64,000 nucleotides of DNA, taken from Pontibacter sp. G13 (GTDB lineage Bacteria > Bacteroidota > Bacteroidia > J057). Position numbers and translations under genes: made by a program. Below are positions 1 through 12,100 of the stretch, piece by piece. The stretch lies in the NCBI RefSeq assembly GCF_031851795.1, contig NZ_CP134696.1, positions 496,001-560,000 on the forward strand. Direction: 5' to 3'. The notes beneath the pieces are model-generated. The model saw only the letters and a program-made list of their open reading frames with translations. It ran no database searches and was not told where the DNA came from. Position 1 is the stretch's first letter, and every line of letters begins with the position of its first letter.

Positions 1-665
1 CAACTCATTCCCCTGAAGCTCCGAGACTGTCAGGTTCGAAAATACGCCGCTCAAGTCGCCGCCTGCCTGATCCGTAATCAACACATCATTGGTACTGTCG
101 CGGTCGCCCGTGTTGATGAACTCCGTGCCGTTGAGGTCGAGGCCTGCTCCGGCAGTGTATTCTGTGTTGTTGTCAACTGCGGGTTGCCATTGACCAGAGG
201 CGCCATCGTATTTCAAGATCTCGCCTGCTGCGGGCGTCGCTGCGTTCAACTCATTCCCCTGAAGCTCCGAGACTGTCAGGTTCGAGAAGACGCCGCTCAA
301 GTCGCCGCCTGCCTGATCCGTAATCAACACATCATTGGTACTGTCGCGGTCGCCCGTGTTGATGAACTCCGTGCCGTTGAGGTCGAGGCCTGCTCCGGCA
401 GTGTATTCTGTGTTGTTGTCAACTGCGGGTTGCCATTGACCAGAGGCGCCATCGTATTTCAAGATCTCGCCCGCCGCAGGGGTCGCTGCGTTCAACTCAT
501 TCCCCTGAAGCTCCGAGACTGTCAGGTTCGAGAAGACACCACTCAAGTCGCCGCCTGCCTGATCCGTAATCAACACATCATTGGTACTGTCGCGGTCGCC
601 CGTATTGATGAACTCCGTACCGTTGAGGTTGAGGCCTGCTCCGGCAGTGTATTCTGTATTTTCGT
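1..665 (-). repeat. Near-identical 246-bp tandem repeats inside the surface protein gene
   Basis: The motif starting CAACTCATTCCCCTGAAG recurs at 1, 247 and 493, an exact period of 246 bp (82 codons). Copies 1 and 2 differ at only about six positions. Copy 3 matches well to about 660 and then diverges into older, degenerate repeats. The period is a multiple of three, so copy-number change keeps the reading frame. The array continues past the left edge, so the full copy number is unknown. Confidence 0.93.
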
Positions 666-2736
666 CTGGTGCCGGCTCCCAGATTTGGGTCGATCCGTCG
701 AACTTCAAGATATTCCCATTTCCAGGGGCTGCTGCATCTACAGCTCGCCCTTGGATGCTTTTGATAGCCAAGTTGGAGAAAGTTCCAGTAAGATCTCCAC
801 CTGCCTGATCCGAGATCAGCACATCGTCGGAATCATCCAAGTCACCCGTATTGGCAAGGGTTCTGATCCCGCCGGGCAAGTAGGTAATTTCAATTCCGTC
901 TCCTTCGATCATCGAGGGAAGTTCGACATTTCCGCCTTCAGTCAATTTGACGGTGTCTCGCACAGTCGGGTCATTGGAATAGGCAATGGACAAAGATTGA
1001 ATCTCATTGACTGGATCTGCATCGGCATCATCTACCAGATCAGAGGAGACACTCCATTGGCCAGAATTGAATTTCAGAATTTCACCTGCAGAAGGGGCTT
1101 GAGTAGAAAGGGGAATCCCTTGAATTGCATCCACATTGATGTTATCCAATGGTCCTGAAATATCTCCTCCTGCAGATACCGCCACCCATTGTGTGCCATC
1201 GAATTGGTACAACTGACCATTGACTGGTGCAGCCAAAGCAATAGGACGACCTCTCAATTTGATGACGTTGGGTGCCAGCAAATTCCCTGTCAGGTCACCT
1301 CCTACAGTTTGAGTTGGCAGAATTCCCTCGTTTACGATGGTATCTCCAGAAAAGGAAATTCCCTCACCAGCGTTGAGGGTCACAATTCCTCCGCCGGTAG
1401 GGTTAAAGTTTCCACCATCTGACAAATTCAGCTGGATCTTTCCATTGAGGGTGGATTTGGAAAGAACCTGTAGTTCGTTGGAAGGGTCCGCATCACTATC
1501 CTCAATCTCATCGGGTACTACCTGCCATTGTGGGGGAGAAGCGCCCAAATCAAATTTCAGCACGTATCCGTCTCCGGGGAATGGTCCGGGTGAATTGATG
1601 AGATGTCCCAACAAACCGATCACCTCAAAACCCGACTGGTAGGAATTTGAAATATCTCCTGTAAAGGGAGTCGTATGGGTCAAATCATTCGTCGAATCGG
1701 TGTCGCCAATATTGGCGATCGTACCTCCAGAAATAGAAATTCCCGGACCGGGGCTATATGTATTGTTGGGCAAAGTGACTGAACTACCGAGAATCCCGTT
1801 TTCAAGTAGCCTAAGCGTATCTCCCACGAGTTGGAGCCCATAAGAATTGACGGAATCGTCATAGGGAATCCAGGCGCCATTGATCCATTTCAGGACTTGT
1901 CCCTGGGAGGCTCCCAATTGCGGAATTCCAGGGCCATTGGCCAAGGAATCCGGCTTGGCTACCCAAGCCTGTTCGATTGCGTCCCATTTCAACACATCAT
2001 TATGACTGGGAAAAGATGCAGTAGAATCGATCGGATTCCCTGCGATCCCGACCACGCTGAGTGTCGGGAAATTTCCGGTCACATCTCCTCCACTGGGGGT
2101 TGCATTGGTAATATCATCCGAAGGGTCCAAGTCCCCGGTATTGATTACAGAGTCATTGGAAATGGCGATTCCAGCTCCTGGGAATATATTGGCGACCCCG
2201 CCTCCCTGACTGGTTTGTGCGACCCATGCTGCACCATCCCAAGTCAGGACTTCCCCAACCTTGGGTGCCGGCACGATCACATCTGTCAAATCTTCCAATG
2301 CGACACTGAGATTCTCGACGGAGTGAGCCTTTTGGGCATAAAGTGCATAAGGGACGCTCACCAATTGGCTTTCCCCCATATACAAGAAGGTAGACCCATT
2401 GTCCTTCAATTCCACCTGAAGGGTAAAAGGTCCCTGATCCCAGCTCAGCGTATCGAACGAAGTGGTGCTAAATGGCTGCACCGGAACTCCATCCCCCACA
2501 AACAGTCGGAACAACCCGTATGCATTGGTTGTCACATTGACGTGGGTCTCCTGATAATAGGTCGTATTGCCAAGATCCTTGATGGTGAACTTGATCGAGA
2601 TCTGTTCATTGGCCAATAGTTGCCCATCCAATCTGGCAACAGCTTGGTAGGCGAACTTCTGGGGGGTTTGAGCCTGAAGATTGACGACCGCGGCGATCGT
2701 ACACAGCAGAATTAGGCAGATTTTTCGAAAATCCAT
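1..2736 (-). CDS. Secreted repeat-rich surface protein, 5' part only (runs off the left edge)
   Basis: The minus strand is open from an ATG at 2736 down to base 1, giving 912 codons without a stop, so the gene is truncated by the window. The N-terminus begins MDFRKICLILLCTIAAVV, a Sec signal peptide, and is followed by the QKFAYQAVAR...YYQETHV...VSVPYALYAQKA domain seen at the start of many Bacteroidota secreted proteins that resemble phage tail fibres. The remainder is a string of degenerate repeats of the form GGDLSG-F-NL...GEILK-DG..W, with repeated INTGD-D-TNDV segments. The last three visible repeats are almost identical (82 residues each). Proteins of this architecture often end in a peptidase S74 or T9SS domain, but that end is outside the window. 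A surface fibre or adhesin role is inference. The gene has its own upstream region and a candidate promoter. Confidence 0.85.
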   Translation of the reverse strand, partial: MDFRKICLILLCTIAAVVNLQAQTPQKFAYQAVARLDGQLLANEQISIKFTIKDLGNTTYYQETHVNVTTNAYGLFRLFVGDGVPVQPFSTTSFDTLSWDQGPFTLQVELKDNGSTFLYMGESQLVSVPYALYAQKAHSVENLSVALEDLTDVIVPAPKVGEVLTWDGAAWVAQTSQGGGVANIFPGAGIAISNDSVINTGDLDPSDDITNATPSGGDVTGNFPTLSVVGIAGNPIDSTASFPSHNDVLKWDAIEQAWVAKPDSLANGPGIPQLGASQGQVLKWINGAWIPYDDSVNSYGLQLVGDTLRLLENGILGSSVTLPNNTYSPGPGISISGGTIANIGDTDSTNDLTHTTPFTGDISNSYQSGFEVIGLLGHLINSPGPFPGDGYVLKFDLGASPPQWQVVPDEIEDSDADPSNELQVLSKSTLNGKIQLNLSDGGNFNPTGGGIVTLNAGEGISFSGDTIVNEGILPTQTVGGDLTGNLLAPNVIKLRGRPIALAAPVNGQLYQFDGTQWVAVSAGGDISGPLDNINVDAIQGIPLSTQAPSAGEILKFNSGQWSVSSDLVDDADADPVNEIQSLSIAYSNDPTVRDTVKLTEGGNVELPSMIEGDGIEITYLPGGIRTLANTGDLDDSDDVLISDQAGGDLTGTFSNLAIKSIQGRAVDAAAPGNGNILKFDGSTQIWEPAPDENTEYTAGAGLNLNGTEFINTGDRDSTNDVLITDQAGGDLSGVFSNLTVSELQGNELNAATPAAGEILKYDGASGQWQPAVDNNTEYTAGAGLDLNGTEFINTGDRDSTNDVLITDQAGGDLSGVFSNLTVSELQGNELNAATPAAGEILKYDGASGQWQPAVDNNTEYTAGAGLDLNGTEFINTGDRDSTNDVLITDQAGGDLSGVFSNLTVSELQGNEL

Positions 2737-2976
2737 GATTGAGGCGGTTATCAAAAGGCGAGGAAGCCCTTCGAATTTTGACATTATCCAACAAACGCAA
2801 CTCTTACCTGATCATTGCACGCTGGCCGAATTTCAAGCGGCCAAATCATGCCGCCATTACTATATGATCAGATAAACTTCACAAGTAAAAAAATCCCAAG
2901 AGAAAATAAAGTCCCTAAATTCATCCCTCCTTGCGGTAGTGAATGTGTGGAACTATGGCTCAATTTCCCTGTAGGG

Positions 2977-3005
2977 CAAAGATATTCACGCTTTTCGGTG
3001 ACAAA
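2977..3005 (-). promoter_or_regulatory. Candidate promoter for the surface repeat protein
   Basis: On the minus strand TTTG (3002-3005) is followed after 17 bases by TATCTTTG (2977-2984), a perfect match to the Bacteroidota -7 element TAnnTTTG. The start codon is at 2736, which implies a leader of about 235 nt. The spacing is at the short end of the usual range. The rest of the 2737-3122 gap holds no gene that I can see. Confidence 0.4.
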
Positions 3006-3122
3006 GAACTCACGAACAAACCAAGATTACAAAATTTTCTAAACGCAATTTTCCAAAAACGAGTCATTTCCGATTTTATACCGATATGACATCCACTCTT
3101 GATAAATTACGATTTTTAGAAA

Positions 3123-3163
3123 AATAATACTGCATACCTAGCAGGCATACAGCATTATTTTTT
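3123..3163 (-). terminator. Intrinsic terminator of the giant FG-GAP gene
   Basis: A 16-bp stem (3123-3138 with 3144-3159, with some G-U pairs when read on the minus strand) encloses a 5-base loop and is followed by ATTATTTTTC on the minus strand. It lies just after the stop at 3177. The plus strand also ends in T6, so it could work in both directions. Confidence 0.75.
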
Positions 3164-3176
3164 GAGGAAATCTTCT

Positions 3177-6100
3177 CTATTGGAGGATGATTCGATATAC
3201 GGACGACTGGATTCCAGATGCACCAAGTACATTCACCTTGCAGAGGTAAACGCCCGGTGCTGGTGTTCCACTTTGGAGATCGCCCAAGTTCCAGGTGATG
3301 GTTTGATATCCAGGCTTAACCCATTGAGGAGTGGCAACTTCTACCATTTTTCCTGCCAAGTCGAACAGCTCTACCTGTACTTCCACCTCCATGTCTCCTT
3401 CTGGAACACTCACTGGGAAATGGATCAAATCATTGGCAGGATTCGGCCAAGGAATCCCTACATGCACCGTGGATGGCATCGCATGTTCACGGATGAAGGC
3501 CGGATCTCCATAGAAGATCTGGAATTGATGACTGCCTCCTGTTCCAAATGCCACGTATTCGGACACCTCTTCCATATTCACCAATTGCGAGTTCACTACA
3601 TCCAGCAAGTACAGGGATTTCTGATAGGAGGTATTGATATCCGCTGGCCAGTTGAGGACAAGCAGCTCAGATGGACTGTTAGATACTACTTGGAAAGACC
3701 AGACGAGCGAGTCTGATACCGGCCTCACATCGTAGGCAAACCGTTGGTGAAAATATTCAGGGTGGTCGAATGACAATTCCACAAAGTCCGCAAATCGAGG
3801 CGGCGCCATTCTATCCAGAGGATCTCGACTATCGGTGGCAGCTGGGTGCACCCCTACCCCACCTAATCGAGAGGCAGCTCCGCCCTGTGAAACTTCGATG
3901 GGAAGATTCCAGCTTTCCGAGCCCAGTACGCCGGAGAATACAGGATCTGCCGTATAACTTGCCTGACGTTGGATACTTGGATTCTTTCTAACAGGAATCT
4001 TGAGCGCGACATCTTCATGCGCCATGACAAAAGCTCCCTGATAGGCATCGAGCACATTTCTCGCTGCATTGAAGAAATTATCGAATTGGACCCAAGGATC
4101 CACTACCGAATCCGCTACCCCAGGGTTGGCTGCCCGGATGTCTTCCCAAGCAATATTGAAAGGATATGGATTTCCCATCTGGTTCCATCCTCTGCGAAGA
4201 TTCCAGGTGTAGGTTTCCCGATCATTGGACTTGACTACCAATCCGGGGCCGGTATTGTATGGAGCTTCGTTTCTGGTGATGAGCCAGTAACCCAATCCAT
4301 GATCTGCTCGCTCCAAACCATCTTCATATTCCACGAGCAAGGAATCCGTGTACCGGAAGAGCCTCCATTTACGCTTTCGATATCTTCCCAAATCATCCTC
4401 AAGGACATCCACAAAATTTGGACTCTCCAACTGGAGGGGGAATGAAACGATGTTGTAATCAGAAGGCTTACGGCCAAATCCCAGCCCAGTCACATCAAGA
4501 CCAGCGGAATGGTACCGGTAGGTGAAATGGGTATCTGTCTGGGCAGTAAACCCATAAATGCTAATCACCTTGAAGTAGTACTCCAAGCCCATCTCGTCCA
4601 CTTTGGCTAGATCAACTGGAAATTCATAGGTCAGGCCGCTATTGCCCACACTAACGGAATTCCATTCTCCCTCGGCAATTCCTTTGAAATGCACTTCGAC
4701 ATCCTGAATGGCTGTATCTGTCAAGATCGAGATAGAACTCACGACAGCCGGCAGCGAATCCGGATATACCTCTGGGAAGAACTCTTGGGTGATGATGGGC
4801 ACTGGGTTGACAAAATCGAAGGTTATCGGACTCGTGAATGCTCCTCCTTCGAAATCAGCATCAACCGCCTGAACAGCGCAGACATATTGCCCATCAGGAA
4901 TTCCGCTTATGGCCCAAGTATTTCCATGCCCAGCATTGCCCATAGAAACCACCATTCGGTTACCATTTTGCCGACTCAGTGGGGCGACAATGGCAGCGGG
5001 ATTTCCGGCAGTGCCAATATAGATATTGTAGGTGAATGGGAAAGTCGTAGACTGAACCCCTTGAGGCGCATCCCACTTCACAGATACTTCTGGTCCTTCA
5101 ACAGTGACCCGCAAATTCTGAGGAACTCCGGGTGTCTCGTTTTGGGTACTGTCAATGTTGGAGAAAAGCACGAATGAATAGCCCGCGGCGCCTAAGGATC
5201 TGGCAAACGGAGAGAAAATATCCAGCTTCCCGTCCTTATCTACATCTCCGAAAGCGGCGATGGAAATGTCCGCGGAATCCAGATCTCTCGAACTCAGCAA
5301 ATCCAGTTCAAATGCGCCAGCACCCAAGTTGCGGTACAGGCGGGCTTCCATCTCAAACGAGCCTTGAGCCATCCCGGTAATCAGGATATCCGAGAAGCCA
5401 TTGTCGTTGTAGTCGGCGAAACAGGCCGTTCCTCCAGAAAGGTTTTCCAATTCAATTCCCATGAAAGGCTCGAATTGATCCTCGCCTGCATATCTGAAGA
5501 GGCTGGAAACTGGCTCCTGGGTGACAGCATTTATTCCTGAGACCAAAATATCCAGTTGACCATCCTGTTGGATATCTCCCCAAGAGACCTTGCCCTGAAC
5601 TTGTCCTAGTTCCTGAACCAAGCTAAACCTTCCTGTGCCGTCATTCCGATATACCCCTGTGAATCCCGTGCCATTCACGTCACGGCCACTGATGGCTACA
5701 TCCAGTCCATTGGATTGGAAGAAGTCATAGTCGCCAAAAGCGACACTACCACCGGCAATTTGGGCAAAATCCGTAGAAGCCTGACCATCAATCTCCAATA
5801 CTCCATCCACATTTCGGTAAATCAGAACAACTGGCTCTTCCTGATCTGTCACGCCAGAAATCAGCAAGTCCTCATCTCCATCTCGGTCGTAATCCCCCCA
5901 ATCCGAGGCCGCATTCTTAATATCCACCAAGACCTCGTCATTCACAAGATCTTCCACAAACTCCGTCCCGGTATTTTCGAACAACTTGGAAATCGGACCT
6001 TGGCTGTTACCCTGAATACCGGCGATGAACATATCTACATCTCCATCACGGTCATAATCAGAGAAACTTACCGTCGAAAAACCAACACCGGGCAATCCTG

Positions 6101-9100
6101 CCGACCAAGTGGCTGACTCAGACAATTGCCCATTGTCATTGATCAGGACCTTGGTTTCGTACATGGCGAATCCGGCCTTACCTGTAACGACAAGGTCCAA
6201 ATCGCCATCTTGGTCCAGATCCACAAACTCCGCCGTTCCATCTTCCAAACTCGTTGGCACACTTCCAGAGAAGGCAGTTTGGGTAATATCTTCAAATGCA
6301 GGAGGCGTAAAGTCAAATGATGCAGTGGCGAATTCTGATCCTTCAAAATCTTGATCCACAAGCTGAACCCCCCAGTAATAGGTCAAGCCCTCCTGAAGGC
6401 CTTGCACCTCCCATTGGGTTCGATTGCCGATCGCACCTGCCTCAGCCACATACCTCCTTCCGGAGTAAGTCCCACTGAGTGAAGCCTCAATGGGGATAAT
6501 ATTCGCTTCGTCAGGCGCAGTCCCAAGGAAAAGGTTGTAGGTCATTCCCTGAGCTAGTACTGAATCAATTCCAGCTGGTGGCTCCCATTCAAGTCTCAAA
6601 GTAGATCCTTCCAAGACGTAGGATAGATTTTCAGGCTGCCCATAACGGACATTGGAAGAGATCTCGTCATTTCGATAGACCCTCAGGACCTTGGAGGAAG
6701 CATCAACTCCTGTTCGTCCTGCCAATGCCACATCGAGTTTCCCATCTTGATCCAGGTCTCCCCAAGCCGCAGCACTACCAGTCCCAACCGGTGCGAGTGC
6801 CCCTACAAGGGTATCAGCCTCAAATTCGCCATTCTGTTGATTGAGGTAAATGGCAGTCTGGGGAAGCCCCGCGCCATCTTTTCCTGTCAACAATATATCG
6901 GGATAGCCATCATCGTTGTAGTCTCCCCATTTCACATTGCCGAACTCCACCTCTTCCAATGGCGAGGACAGTGCCAAGGCCTCAAATTCAATGGCCTCTT
7001 GATCCAGTCGCTGGAAGATTTGGGTAAATGGTGCAGCACCATCGGCAGTGCCCGAAGCAATCAGATCTTGCCAACCGTCATTGTTGAAGTCGGCCATATC
7101 GAGTGACAGGGAAATCGGATTGAAATCATTGGGGAAAGCATCATCGATCCATGTGAATGAGCCATTGCCCTCATTTTGGTAAAGCCAAGCACTTTTCGTC
7201 CCGTCTACAGCTTCTCCTGCCAGAACCAGATCCTGATACCCATCTTGGTTGAAATCCCCCCAAATGACATCCCCCTGAGCCAATACCGTGAAGGAATTAG
7301 CGGTTGCGGTGAAATTGGCCTGACCATCATTTTCATACAGAATGGTGACTGCATTGGATTGGGCATTCTCTCCGCAAATCAGGAAGTCGATATCGCCGTC
7401 ATTATCGTAATCGGCGGTGGCTACTTTGCCCATCAACAACGATTCGATGCCCGCAGACTTGGCCACAAACTGACCGTTTTGATTAAGGAACACATCAGCG
7501 AAAGCGCCATTGGGATCGGTTCCGACCATGACGACATCCATATCTCCATCTAGGTCGAAATCTTCCCATTCGGCATCCCCGGAATGAATATTGGCAAGAC
7601 CGCCTGCAACGGGTAAGGAAACGAATCCTCTGCCACCTTGATTGGATAGCAGTTGAGTGAGAGGGGAGCCATCCTCGGCCTGCCCCATCACCAGCATATC
7701 CAAAAATCCATCTCGGTCTATATCGGCCAGCTTGAGGGTTGCAAGATCCACTCCCGTCATGGCTGAATCCAACCAGATCGTAGAGACATCGGTCAAGTTG
7801 CCCGGCTCATACTCAAAGGATTGCCAAGGTGCGAAAGGGGAACCTTCATAGTCTGCATCTATCACCTGCACCGTCCAAAAATAGGTACCAGCGGCAAGTC
7901 CCATAACTCGATGAGAAGGTCTCGGCCCGACATTCCCTGAGGATACTACTTTCCTGTATCCGGCATCTGGCCCAGCGATCACACTCAGCGGGGTGATTTC
8001 CTGCGTTCCTCCCAAACTGGTGCCAATGACCACATTGTAGCTCACACCTGCTGGCATAATGGCTGGAGGGTCCCAACTCAACACGACGGAATCGGCATCG
8101 GGGACAGCATCGAGATTCGCGGGAATATCAGCAGTTTGATTAGGCGTCAGGTCACGGTTGAGGTATACCTTCAAGCTTCTGTTGGTGGTGGCCATCCATC
8201 CCGCCAACGCGACATCGATCTTGCCATCTTCGTCGAGATCGCCAAGGGCCAATCGAGCGCCCGTATCGGCAGGGTCCATAGCCAATGACGTCGCATCATC
8301 CATCTCGAAATTCCCAGCACCATCGTTGAGATGCACCTCAACCGCTCTACCTGCTGAACCAGGACGACCCGCGAGGATGATATCCGGATATGAATCGTCA
8401 TTGATATCTGCCCAAACGGCCTCCCCAAATGATATGCCCGTGAGCCCTGTTCCAAATACCTGCTGGAACGTACCGTTTTGGGCCTGGTATTCATACACTT
8501 GTGAGACAGCAGTAAGACCTCCTGTCTCCCCTGAAAGCAACAAATCAAGGTCACCATCCAGATCGAAATCCGCCCAGTCCAAGCTACCGTTAGAGCAAGC
8601 ATTGATATTCGCGGCGGAAGCATTCAATTCCTCAAAACCCCCAAAAATCCCAAGGTTCCGGTAGATTTTGGCGATTCGAAGACTCCCGTTTTTTCCTGTT
8701 AAGGCAAGGTCCTGATCCCCATCTGCATCGAAGTCGCCCCAAGCAACGGCAGAATTGCTGACAGCGGGAAAATCAAACAGGGTATCCATGACAAAACCAG
8801 ATTCCTCCTGACGGTAAAGTCCAGAGAAGGCGCCATTACCATTCAGGCCTGTAATCATTACATCCAGATCCCCATCATTGTCATAATCCGCCCAAGCTGC
8901 ATCTCCTTCGGACAATTCCGGGAACACATCTCCTCGGGCATCGGACACGAATCTTCCAGTCCCGGTATTTCGGTACAGATAGGTCTGCTTGTTGCCTGCG
9001 CCATCTTCTCCCATGACCAATACATCTGCGTCATTGTCTTGGTCAAAGTCGGCCCATGCCATGGAAGAAAACTTGAGGCTATCTATATCGGTCGATGACA

Positions 9101-12100
9101 CCAAATCAGCCTGAAGGACACCTTGGGTATTGCGGTAAATTCTGGTGGAAAGATTGCCCAATCCGCGTTCGCCCAAAATGACCAAATCCAGATCGGAGTC
9201 ATTGTCATAATCCACCCAATCGGCATCCCCGGAAGCAATCCCGAATCCATTTTGACTTGGGATGACCAAATGATTGGCATCAACAAATTTTGGAGCCACA
9301 TAGGTGAACGTCGCCTCACTGGAAAACGGAGATCCCTCGTAATCCGAATCGACAGATTGGATCCGCCAGAAATAGGTTCCAGAAGGAAGATCGTGAAGCT
9401 TCCAGCTTGAAGCTTGGCCCAAGCCGCCATTTCTTACGATCGTCCTCTGTCCGGAGGTCAAATCTGCATGGGCGGGAGAAACATCCGACAAACCCGATGC
9501 CGTCCCCAAAGCCAATTCGTAGGAATTGCCCTGAGCATTCACTGGTGGAGTCCAGAATAGGGTCACGGTATCTGCATCGATCACGCTCACAAGTCCAGTA
9601 GGTGGCTGAGGCGTCTCGTTGCTGACGGTATCGATATTCCGGTAGGCAAACAATTGATAATCGGGATTGGAAAGGTCTGCATTTCCCAAACTCGCCAGAT
9701 CCAGCTTGCCATTCCCGTCAAAGTCTCCAAGCGCCAAGCTGACTTGATGCAGGGGAACCAATGGCAATGATGCGATGTCTTTTTCTACAAAGCCTGCACC
9801 ATTGTTCTGAAAAACTCGATGCACCAAGCTATTGCCCTCTGCCCCGGAAATGACGATATCCGGAAGTTTGTCGCCATTGAGATCTCCCCAGCGCGCATCT
9901 CCATCCTTGACTTGTGGGAGGAAGGTGGTAAGTCTCGTGAATTGAGTGGTGCCTCCATTGTTTCGGAGTACATGTGCCACACCGTTTCCAGCGGAATCAG
10001 TACCCGTGATCAATAGATCAGGATACCCATCCGCATTGTAATCGGCCCAATCCATGGTGGCATTGATGAGGTTGGGAAGGCCTGTGAGCGGCAATAGATC
10101 GAACGTCTTGTTGCCTGTATTCCGGTACATACGAGAAACAGTTGTTCCCCCTGCGCCCTCGCCGGAAAGTAGGAAGTCCAAATGACCATCCTTGTTGTAA
10201 TCCACCCAACTGGCTTCACTTCGCTTGACCGGGGCACTGACCACTTCGAGGACTTCGAATTGGCCATTGCCGACATTTTCATAAATCTTGGCAAAGGTTC
10301 CTGCACCCGGATCACCTGTCAGCAGGAGATCCAAATCCCCATCATAATCCATATCTCCCCAAGTCGCGCTCCCGTTGTACAGGGAATCGAATCCAGCCTG
10401 GACTTCAGCAAATTGGAAGTTTCCGAGATTTTCAAACAACCAAGTTCCTGTTTGCCCATTGTCCGTTTTTCCCAATATGATCAAGTCCAAGTCCCCATCA
10501 GCATCAAAATCGCCAAATTCTGAATCTCCCTGAAATAGGTCCGGGAAATTGGCAGGCGTCTGATCTTGGAACTGGCCATTTGGCTGATTTTGGAAAAGGT
10601 GGGTTTCTGCCCCGTTATCACCCAACCCGAAGGTCAGTAGATCAAGTCTTCCGTCAAGATCAACGTCAGCCCATTCGACATGGCCTTCAGCGAGCCCCAC
10701 ATTATTGCCCGGAAAAACCAGGGCAGTGGCGGATTCAAAGGTTGGAAATTCAAATGTGAAGATCTCTTCGCTCGCAAAAGGAGATCCTTCGAAGTCGGCA
10801 TCGATCGCCTGAACCGACCAATAATAGGTTCCTTCATCCAGATCCTTAATCAGGAGCGATGTGGTATCGGAGACAATCCCCCTGTGAACCATTCTGCGTT
10901 CACCATCGGACAATCTCGCCTCCGGTGATTGGACATTCACCCCAGAAGGTGTCGATCCAATGTAGATATTGTAGGAAAGTCCCGGTGTAATCGCAGCAGG
11001 CAAATTCGCAGGTGCGTCCCAAGACAATCTCACATCAAACCCATCTATCTGGCTCTCCAATCCTGTCGGTGCGGCAGGTGTAGTGGGAACTGAAGGCTCG
11101 ATATTGGCCATAAGGGCAAAAGATGCAAGTCCTTCAACCGACCCGGCAACAGCCAGATCCAGTTTGCCATTTTGATTGAGGTCTCCCCATGCCACAGCGC
11201 CATCAGGTCCGACTTGCGGAAATCCTTGGGTGGCGGTAGATTTCTCTACAAAGGTGCTGCCGAGTTGGTCATATTCATACAATCTCACCGATTGGGTAGC
11301 CGGAACCACTGCATCTTGCCCAGCAGCAATCAAGTCTGGATATCCATCATTGTTGTAATCACCCCAGCCGAGAGTTCCTCCTTTTATCGGGGTAAATGGA
11401 GCTCCTGTAGCTACAAATGCACCGCTTTGGTTATTGCGGTAGATCCCTCCCAGGAAATTGTTGCCGGAATTGTTAGATCCACTAATCGCCAAATCGATCC
11501 ATCCATCCGCATTGAAATCTCCGAATTCCACGGAGCCCTCCTTGACATCCGGTACAGCGCCATCGGCGATAAGCTTAAATCCGCCCTCCTTGTCGGATTG
11601 ATAGAGGAAGGTATTGGCATTGCCGGTGCTCGTTTCTCCCAAGAGGACCAAATCGACATGGCCATCCTGATTGAAGTCTCCTGCATCCGCATCTGAAAGT
11701 GTCAATCCGGGAAGTACGCCCACCAATACTTCGGTGAAGGAGGCATTCCCATCATTTTCCATCAATCGGGTGATTCCTTGTCCTGTACCATTTTCGCCTC
11801 CAAACAGGACGTCCTCATCCCCATCTTGATCGTAATCCAACCAAATCCCAAATCCTTTGGTAACTCCCGTCAAAGAAACCTTATTGGAAGCGGAGAATGA
11901 ACCTCCGTTGTTGAGGTAGATGTCTGTCTCGACAGTCGTTTGTGTAGAACCCGTCACCAATAGGTCCAAGGTCCCATCGTTATTGGCGTCCGCCCAAGCC
12001 ACGCTTCCATCGAAGACATCCGTAATCTGGGCAGAGTTCAATTGGTCCACAATGAAGGTATTCATCGCGGGGTCGTAGATATACAAATTGGACACCGGTG

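Noticed and set aside
1-738. Regular repeats that might suggest a CRISPR array
   Set aside because: The period is 246 bp without unique spacers, and the repeats are in frame inside a coding sequence.
184-2619. Plus-strand open frames of 324 and 262 codons over the left-edge repeats
   Set aside because: The minus strand encodes a continuous secreted repeat protein with a signal peptide; the plus frames only mirror the repeats.
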